A stretch of DNA of 12,154 nt, from positions 1-12,154 of the forward strand of contig CAYNGH010000103.1 in NCBI GenBank assembly GCA_964396845.1, given 5' to 3'. Shown one piece after another: positions 7,585-12,154 of the stretch. Both the position numbers and the translations under genes were made by a program. The notes beneath the pieces were generated by a model, which worked only from the letters and a program-made list of their open reading frames with translations, was not told the DNA's origin and searched no databases. This stretch comes from CAYNGH01 sp964396845 (GTDB lineage: Bacteria; Vulcanimicrobiota; JAJTBE01; CAYNGH01). Position 1 is the stretch's first letter, and each line of letters begins with the position of its first letter.

Positions 7585-7752
7585 GATATTCTCCTTGTGA
7601 ATCTGGTTAAATGCAGTTTTAACAACAAAGGCCATCTTCCTCCAATAGGGATAAATCCGGGTGATATTGACTGGACTTGAACAACATCAAAAACTCCGTT
7701 AAAAAAGGATTCTGTGGGTTCCGGGGAAAATATGCCCATAAGGAGGTTTATC
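7585..7752. promoter_or_regulatory. Divergent lysA / carbonic anhydrase intergenic region
   Basis: 168 bases between divergent starts, which must hold both promoters. For the plus strand the best weak candidates are TTGACT (7667-7672), without a good -10, or TTGAAC (7677-7682) with TTAAAA (7699-7704) at 16-base spacing. Nothing convincing was found for lysA. No lysine-riboswitch-like structure is visible; the minus-strand leader is too short to hold one. Confidence 0.3.
7740..7746 (+). promoter_or_regulatory. Ribosome binding site that decides the carbonic anhydrase start
   Basis: AAGGAGG stands six bases before the ATG at 7753. It sets the start there rather than at the in-frame ATG at 7732 or GTG at 7714, which have no SD and would add non-conserved residues before the family's usual N-terminus. 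Confidence 0.8.
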
Positions 7753-8262
7753 ATGATTGTCCCTTACGAAGGAAAAATGCCCCGGATCAGCTCCAGGGCT
7801 TTTATTATCGGAGATCCCTTTATATCGGGCATGGTTGTCCTTGAGGATTATGCAAGCATCTGGCCGGGAGTCAGCGCTCGGGGCGATGTGAACAGGATTC
7901 TCATCGGTGCGTATTCCAACATTCAGGATAACTGCACCCTGCATTGTGAACATGATCAGCCCCAGACCATAGGAAGCCGTGTCACCGTGGGCCATGGCGC
8001 TATTCTCCATGGTTGCACCATCGGGGATCTCTGTCTGGTAGGGATTGGCGCGGTGGTTTTAAACGGTGCTGTTGTGCCGGAAAAGTGCATGATCGGCGCT
8101 GGATCACTGGTGCCTCAGGGAAAACACCTGGAGCCGGGCAAGCTGTATCTGGGATCCCCGGCCAGGGCAGTGCGGGCCTTGACAGATCAGGAAATCGACT
8201 TTTTGTTCCAGTCCAGTGAACACTATGTGAAATATGCAAAAAAATACTGCCCCGGGGAATAA
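7753..8262 (+). CDS. Gamma-carbonic anhydrase family (YrdA/PaaY-type) hexapeptide-repeat protein
   Basis: A 169-residue left-handed beta-helix protein, a usual length for the YrdA/CaiE/gamma-CA group. Hexapeptide-type repeats run through about 15-120, for example IIGDP, VVLEDYASIWPGV, ILIGAYSNIQDN, TIGSRVTVGHGAILHG, TIGDLCLVGIGAVVLNG and MIGAGSLV. The three zinc-ligand histidines of gamma-carbonic anhydrase are at the expected places: H64 in CTLHCE, H81 in VGHGA and H86 in LHGC. R43 and D45 (ARGDV) and Q58/D59 (IQDN) match the active-site Arg, Asp, Gln and Asp of the archaeal enzyme. The C-terminal helix ends in EHYVKYAKKY, as in YrdA. The protein should form a trimer. Many members of this subgroup show little or no measured CO2 hydration, so carbonic anhydrase activity is likely but not certain. 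It is separated from hrcA by 92 bases. Confidence 0.9.
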   Translation: MIVPYEGKMPRISSRAFIIGDPFISGMVVLEDYASIWPGVSARGDVNRILIGAYSNIQDNCTLHCEHDQPQTIGSRVTVGHGAILHGCTIGDLCLVGIGAVVLNGAVVPEKCMIGAGSLVPQGKHLEPGKLYLGSPARAVRALTDQEIDFLFQSSEHYVKYAKKYCPGE

Positions 8263-8282
8263 TCCCAAATGCAAAAGAGGTA

Positions 8283-8311
8283 TTGACGGTTTTCAGGTAA
8301 AAAATTATTTA
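8283..8311 (+). promoter_or_regulatory. Candidate sigma-70-type promoter for hrcA-chaperonin
   Basis: TTGACG (8283-8288) is followed after 17 bases by TATTTA (8306-8311), in an AT-rich stretch 44 bases ahead of the hrcA start. The -35 is good and the -10 is weak. I looked for the CIRCE inverted repeat (TTAGCACTC-N9-GAGTGCTAA) here and saw no match, so control by HrcA at this site is not supported by the standard operator. Confidence 0.4.
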
Positions 8312-8354
8312 TAGACATTGAAAGGGAATCAGGGCTTCAAAAAGTCCCCAGGCC

Positions 8355-9392
8355 ATGGATATAATGCTTCCGAAAAGACAACACCAGATTGTACTTGCCC
8401 TCATCAGGGAGTTCATCAACACTGCCGAACCGGTAGGGTCCAATACCCTGACCCGCAAGTATAATATTTCCGCATCCCCGGCCACCATTCGAAATGAAAT
8501 GGCCCGGCTGGAAAGCGACGGGTTCATGCAGCAGCCTCATACTTCTTCGGGGAGAGTCCCCACCGACAAGGCATATCGTTATTATGTCAATTATCTTCTG
8601 CAACAGCAGGTGGAACCCCCCAGGGATATGCAGGAGGTGCTCCGGGAATATGAGCATTACACCGCCCATGTGGAGAAGCTCCTGGAGCATACCAGCAAAC
8701 TCCTGGCGGATCTGACCCATTACACATCCCTGATCCTGGCTCCCCGGATCAGAAGAACTCTTTTTCGTTATCTGAGGCTGGTCCCTGCCGATGACAGCAA
8801 CAATGTGATTATCATCCTGATGACCAATACCGGGACATTGATCAACAAGCTGGTTCAGCTGGAGCACGGAATATCGGATCAGGGGCTGGAGCGGATGACC
8901 AATTTGTTGAATGATCGCCTTAGTGGGATGTGCCTGGGAGATATTGACGTGGATTTCCTTCGGAGCTTGGAGCCGGGACTTCAGGTGGAGATTTTGCACC
9001 AGCTGGCGGAAGTAACCCGGGAAACCGCCCTCAACGAGGAAGGGGATTTTATCTGCGGCGGCACTGTGAACCTGCTGGACTGGCCGGAATTCCGGAACCT
9101 GGAAAAACTCAGGAAAATTCTGGAACTTCTGGAAGAAGAAAAGGTTGTGGCGGAAATTCTGAACAAGACCCTCACCGACAGCGATGTCAAAGTGTTCATT
9201 GGCTCGGAGCACCGGCTGCCCAAGGCTTCCGACTGTACCTTCATCACAGCCGCTTACCGTATCGGTTCCACTCCGGTGGGGTCTATCGGTATAATGGGGC
9301 CAACCCGGATGAATTACCAGCGGCTCATCCCGGCAGTGCGGGCAGTGGCCCAGGTGTTTGGAAGGAAACTCTCGACCATAAGCAATCCCTGA
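8355..9392 (+). CDS. hrcA: Heat-inducible transcription repressor HrcA
   Basis: HrcA represses heat-shock operons, classically groESL and dnaK, by binding CIRCE. It needs a chaperonin to stay folded, which makes it a sensor of free chaperone. This 345-residue protein has the family layout. A winged-helix DNA-binding domain covers about 5-75 (KRQHQIVLALIREFI, then EPVGSNTLTRKYNISASPATIRNEMARLESDG). It ends with the hallmark HTSSGRVPTDKAYRYYV (62-78). The dimerisation and GAF-like domain follows to the C-terminus and includes GSIGIMGPTRMNY, a strong HrcA signature. The start could be ATG 8355 or ATG 8364 (giving MLPKRQ); neither has a good SD. The stop is 18 bases from the chaperonin TTG start, so the two are almost certainly co-transcribed. 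No codon TTA, CTA or TCA is used, which leaves a very long open frame on the opposite strand. Confidence 0.95.
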   Translation: MDIMLPKRQHQIVLALIREFINTAEPVGSNTLTRKYNISASPATIRNEMARLESDGFMQQPHTSSGRVPTDKAYRYYVNYLLQQQVEPPRDMQEVLREYEHYTAHVEKLLEHTSKLLADLTHYTSLILAPRIRRTLFRYLRLVPADDSNNVIIILMTNTGTLINKLVQLEHGISDQGLERMTNLLNDRLSGMCLGDIDVDFLRSLEPGLQVEILHQLAEVTRETALNEEGDFICGGTVNLLDWPEFRNLEKLRKILELLEEEKVVAEILNKTLTDSDVKVFIGSEHRLPKASDCTFITAAYRIGSTPVGSIGIMGPTRMNYQRLIPAVRAVAQVFGRKLSTISNP

Positions 9393-9400
9393 TCTCAAAT

Positions 9401-9405
9401 GGAGG
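9401..9405 (+). promoter_or_regulatory. Ribosome binding site that points to a TTG start for the chaperonin
   Basis: GGAGG lies five bases ahead of TTG 9411. The alternative ATG at 9399 overlaps this SD and has none of its own. TTG starts with strong SDs are also used elsewhere in this window (2399). Confidence 0.6.
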
Positions 9406-9410
9406 ACCAA

Positions 9411-10985
9411 TTGGAAAACAACCACCAGACATCTTCCCGACAGGTGGAGGGCAGACTCTCGGCCCTTATGAATAATGCGTCGGCCATCAAGGCCATAACC
9501 GGTGCAGTGGAAGGCACTATAGGCCCCAAAGGGCTTGATACCATGCTGGTTGATCGATCCGGCGATGTGGTGGTGACCAATGCCGGAGTGACCATTCTTG
9601 ACCTGATGGAAGTTACCCATCCCGCAGCCCGGATGCTCATCAGCATTGCCCGGGCCCAGCATGGGGAGATCGGCGACGGAACCACCACCGCCACCATCAT
9701 GGCAGGGGCCCTGGTCACTGAGGGCCTGGCCCGGATTATCCGGGGCGTGCCTCCTGCAAGGGTTATTCAGGGGATACAGCTGGGAATAAACGAAGCCATG
9801 GATTATATCCGCAGCAGTACCCGGCCTTTGAATTTTCCCGGAGATCCCCTGTTGTATCGGGTTGCCCTGATCGCAGGCCGGGGAGATGAAGAGATTGCCG
9901 CCAACATATCCCGGGCGGCAAAGCTCCTGGGCTCTGAGAGGCTCATGGATCCAACCTTCCGCCTCAAGGATGTGGTGATGGCAGGGCATGGAGGCCGAAG
10001 TAGCGTTCTGGAAGGGGTGGTCATCAAGAAACGTCCTCTGAATGAAACTATGCCCGGGGAGATTCAAGATGCCAGGATTCTCTGTGTTGATGATTCTCTG
10101 GAAGTGGAAAAGCCACAGGATGGTGTTCTTCGCACCGAGGCGGGTTTTGAGCTGTATATGAATCAGCAGAAGGATTTTGAATCCCATCTTCACAGGCTTG
10201 TGGATTCCGGGGTTCGGGTGATTCTGGTGAACCGTGGCGTCAGCGACATGGCAGAGCAGATCCTCACCGACGGGGGCTGTCTGGTGATTTCCCGGCTTTC
10301 CTCCCGGCAGATCCGCCGGGTTGCAAGGCATGTCGGGGCAGTTCCGGTGAAATGTTCGGCTCTGTCCCGCAGTTCCCAGGATTTGGAGAAGTATATCGGG
10401 ACTGCCCGGAAAGTGGAGAGAGATGAGAATCAGAAGGATTTCCATTTTATCGGAGGCGGGGGAGAGCCGACAGCCACTTATCTTGTAGGTGCTCCCACCC
10501 AGGAGGTTTCCGATGAAAAGGAGAGGATAGCTCACGACGCGGCCTCGGCTCTGCAGGCGGCTGTCCGGGGAGGCGTTGTGGCCGGCGGTGGTGCTGTGGA
10601 GATTGCCGCTTCCCGAAGTCTTTCCCGGATGAGGGCATCCATCCGGGGCATGGAATCTTTTGGCATCGATTGTGTTATCGAGGCTCTCCATACTCCCCTG
10701 GCCAGGATTGTTCAGAATGCCGGATTCAATCCTCTGGAAAAGGTGGAGGAAGCCATCGCCGCCCAGAACCAGGAGGATAATGAAAATCTCGCGGTTGACT
10801 GTGACCTGGGGATTATCACCGATATGATGGGCCTACAGGTGGTGGACCCCACCATGGTGAAGCTCCATGCTCTCAGGGCTGCCGGCGAGGTTGCCAGGGC
10901 AATTCTTAGAATCAATACCATAATAAAAATGCGGGACCCAATTTCCCTGAATACACCCGGGATGACATCCCTGGAACAATTGTAA
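9411..10985 (+). CDS. Group III (archaeal/thermosome-like) chaperonin in a bacterium
   Basis: A TCP-1/Cpn60 superfamily chaperonin of 524 residues, closer in motifs to archaeal thermosomes than to GroEL. It has VEGTIGPKGLDTMLVD (33-48), EIGDGTTTATIMAG (86-99), VVAGGGAVEIA (389-399) and a thermosome-like end VARAILRINTIIKMRDP. The insertion around 230-265 sits where group II/III proteins carry the built-in lid, so no GroES partner would be needed. Position directly behind hrcA matches group III chaperonins, described from Carboxydothermus and relatives within hsp70 operons. ATPase residues: D89 (GDGTTT) and D376 (HDAA, the GroEL D398 position) are present. A58, in TNAG at codon 9582-9584, replaces the usual Asp of TNDG (GroEL D52 position). 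The C-terminus lacks the GroEL-type GGM tail. Start chosen at TTG 9411 (GGAGG five bases ahead); ATG 9399 is the alternative. It probably forms a two-ring, lid-bearing folding machine, possibly with altered ATP hydrolysis. Confidence 0.93.
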   Translation: MENNHQTSSRQVEGRLSALMNNASAIKAITGAVEGTIGPKGLDTMLVDRSGDVVVTNAGVTILDLMEVTHPAARMLISIARAQHGEIGDGTTTATIMAGALVTEGLARIIRGVPPARVIQGIQLGINEAMDYIRSSTRPLNFPGDPLLYRVALIAGRGDEEIAANISRAAKLLGSERLMDPTFRLKDVVMAGHGGRSSVLEGVVIKKRPLNETMPGEIQDARILCVDDSLEVEKPQDGVLRTEAGFELYMNQQKDFESHLHRLVDSGVRVILVNRGVSDMAEQILTDGGCLVISRLSSRQIRRVARHVGAVPVKCSALSRSSQDLEKYIGTARKVERDENQKDFHFIGGGGEPTATYLVGAPTQEVSDEKERIAHDAASALQAAVRGGVVAGGGAVEIAASRSLSRMRASIRGMESFGIDCVIEALHTPLARIVQNAGFNPLEKVEEAIAAQNQEDNENLAVDCDLGIITDMMGLQVVDPTMVKLHALRAAGEVARAILRINTIIKMRDPISLNTPGMTSLEQL

Positions 10986-11097
10986 AAAATTTATTATAGC
11001 CGGCAAGGTTTTATCTTTAAAGGTAAAATATATATGTGAATATTTATTGCCGGGACAGGCCGGCAGAAGTATTATTTTGCATGGAGGGACCAGTATC
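10986..11097 (+). promoter_or_regulatory. Leader with mutually exclusive hairpins and an imperfect palindrome
   Basis: 112 AT-rich bases between the chaperonin and the next gene. CCGGCAA (11000-11006), TTGCCGG (11047-11053) and CCGGCA (11060-11065) allow two competing pairings: 1-2 (7 bp around a 40-base loop) or 2-3 (6 bp around 6 bases). Inside the 1-2 loop lies an 18-of-20-base palindrome, TTTTATCTTT followed by AAAGGTAAAA (11009-11028). The 2-3 hairpin is followed by GAAG and a T-rich stretch, so it could act as a weak terminator of the hrcA-chaperonin unit. A promoter could also fit: TTGCCG (11047-11052), 17 bases, TATTAT (11070-11075). These readings compete; the repeats themselves are plainly present. 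Confidence 0.45.
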
Positions 11098-12154
11098 ATG
11101 GCCAAAAAATCCAACGAAGCCGACTTCCTGGCACAGCTCAGCGCTTTGGAGTCAAAAAAGGCAGAACTTCCCAAGGCTGCACCCCCTGCCAGAAAACAGA
11201 AGAAACCAGCTCCCAGATCGGCCCCCCCTGCAAAGGATGATTTTTTAGCAGATATCCAGGCATTCAAAGCCAAGGGAAAACGGGATGACAAGGAGAGTTC
11301 CCCGGGACTGCCTCCGGCAAGGCCCCCTGTTGCAAAGAAAACCGCCGGGGAATCTGCCCCTCCGATTCTCAAGGCGCCAAAGCTGGAAACCCCACCGCCT
11401 CAGGATATGGCATCCCTGGATCTGGACATCCCCCTGTTGGACGAATCCGGCTTTGACAGCCCCGCCAAGGTTTCTGATGTCAAAACTGCAAAAGGCCGTT
11501 CTGTCAGGGCCCGGGGGGATTCATCGACTGAGCTTTCTGTCATAAGGCAACATCTGGAAGAAGCTCTGGAAAGGCTCATAGCCTTGGAAGGCTCAGCTCC
11601 TTCAGGGCCTGTTAAATTGGGAGCTATGGGCGGTATCGAAAGCGAACCCACTCCCTATGCCAGAGTCAAGGCGGAAACATCCGGGGATGGCAGTTCATTC
11701 CAGCCGGCCAGTGCCCGGGACAGGCGGGCTGTCCGCCGGGATGTGGATTCTATTCTGGAAAATGCCGGCAAGATGTCCCTGGAAGAAGAGATAAACACCT
11801 TCACCGAGTTGATCCGTTCTGTCCAGTGCCTCAATCCCCTGTTCCCCAGAATTCAGGAGATTATCGACCGGGGCGAAATGAGTCAGCCGGTCTTGCTGGC
11901 CCTTTACCGCAGTGCGTCCCGGTTCCTTCAGGGGGAAATATCCCAGAGGGAGAATGAGATTGAATCCACCCAGAAGGAATTTAAAAAATACCGGGAATCC
12001 ATGAAACGTCTTAATAATGTTCTGGGAGGACAAAAACAGATGCCCGGCATGGCGGGGCCCGGAGATCGGGGCGGTGCTCCTGTGGGTGAAGATTCTGATT
12101 CCGGGGAGATGTTTGTTCTGCGGGAGCAGATAAAACAGAAGGATCGAATCATCG
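11098..12154 (+). CDS. Unknown protein with duplicated DFLA motif and coiled-coil-like region (3' end outside window)
   Basis: The frame from ATG 11098 stays open to the last base (352 codons), so the gene continues beyond the window. GGAGG (11083-11087) lies about ten bases ahead. I do not recognise a family. The first 125 residues or so are low complexity, rich in Ala, Pro and Lys, and probably disordered. Two copies of a short amphipathic motif sit there: EADFLAQLSALESK (7-20) and KDDFLADIQAFKAK (46-59). An acidic, Leu-rich stretch follows (SLDLDIPLLDESGFD, about 105-119), then a helix ELSVIRQHLEEALERLIALEG. After another flexible linker comes a helical region from about residue 210, with a charged coiled-coil-like stretch GEISQRENEIESTQKEFKKYRESMKRLNN, a Gly/Pro linker, and a new helix starting at the window edge. 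No signal peptide or membrane segment is seen. It is a scaffold-like or adaptor-like protein by appearance. It is not grpE, dnaK or dnaJ, which might be expected after hrcA. Confidence 0.8.
   Translation, partial: MAKKSNEADFLAQLSALESKKAELPKAAPPARKQKKPAPRSAPPAKDDFLADIQAFKAKGKRDDKESSPGLPPARPPVAKKTAGESAPPILKAPKLETPPPQDMASLDLDIPLLDESGFDSPAKVSDVKTAKGRSVRARGDSSTELSVIRQHLEEALERLIALEGSAPSGPVKLGAMGGIESEPTPYARVKAETSGDGSSFQPASARDRRAVRRDVDSILENAGKMSLEEEINTFTELIRSVQCLNPLFPRIQEIIDRGEMSQPVLLALYRSASRFLQGEISQRENEIESTQKEFKKYRESMKRLNNVLGGQKQMPGMAGPGDRGGAPVGEDSDSGEMFVLREQIKQKDRII

Noticed and set aside
6640..7680. 346-codon open frame on the plus strand opposite lysA
   Set aside because: It is codon-aligned with lysA and explained by the same codon avoidance. 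It has no family motif, and lysA has all its catalytic motifs.
8251..8262. CCCCGGGG at the end of the carbonic anhydrase gene as a terminator
   Set aside because: It is a loop-less palindrome inside the coding end with no T-run after it.
9395..9718. Minus-strand frame opposite the chaperonin N-terminus
   Set aside because: It is a shadow of the conserved ATP-binding region of the chaperonin.
8337..10691. 784-codon open frame on the minus strand opposite hrcA and the chaperonin
   Set aside because: Its codons line up exactly with those of the plus-strand genes, so it stays open simply because these genes avoid TTA, CTA and TCA. The translation is rich in His, Pro, Gln and Gly and shows no domain motif, while the plus strand has two well-known families.

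Overview
This is a bacterial window of moderate GC content. Genes are tightly packed, Shine-Dalgarno (SD) sites are strong, and TTG and GTG starts are frequent. I cannot place it in a phylum. The most informative gene is an archaeal-like (group III) chaperonin directly behind hrcA. That family and its link to the heat-shock (hsp70) operon are best known from Clostridia-type Firmicutes such as Carboxydothermus, but a GT9 heptosyltransferase-like gene also fits a diderm or an uncultured lineage. No rRNA, tRNA, CRISPR array, insertion sequence or phage gene was seen.

Layout. (1) 2-394 (+) is the C-terminal part of a small protein with a PsbP/DUF1795-like look, cut by the window edge. (2) 414-2119 (-) is a two-gene operon: an intramembrane rhomboid protease and a secreted protein of unknown function, joined by a TAATG stop/start overlap. 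(3) 2120-2398 is an AT-rich divergent control region with several inverted repeats. (4) 2399-6201 (+) is a compact glycan-assembly operon: three related family-2 glycosyltransferases followed by a GT9 heptosyltransferase-like enzyme. All four start with TTG or GTG, and the gaps or overlaps are at most 8 bases. (5) 6220-7584 (-) is lysA (last step of lysine synthesis), convergent with the glycan operon. (6) 7753-8262 (+) is a gamma-carbonic-anhydrase-type hexapeptide-repeat protein. (7) 8355-10985 (+) is hrcA followed by the group III chaperonin. (8) 10986-11097 is a leader rich in inverted repeats, then an unrecognised gene from 11098 that runs off the window. It encodes a low-complexity N-terminus with a duplicated DFLA motif and a helical, coiled-coil-like C-terminal part.

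How they fit together. The glycosyltransferases probably build one surface or secreted glycan. HrcA is a heat-shock repressor whose folding in other bacteria depends on GroEL; here its immediate partner is an archaeal-like chaperonin. That suggests, without proving it, that this chaperonin takes part in the feedback loop. No CIRCE operator was found near hrcA. The chaperonin has Ala where the family normally has a catalytic-site Asp (the GroEL D52 position), while the other ATPase motifs are intact. This is the most checkable unusual feature of the window.
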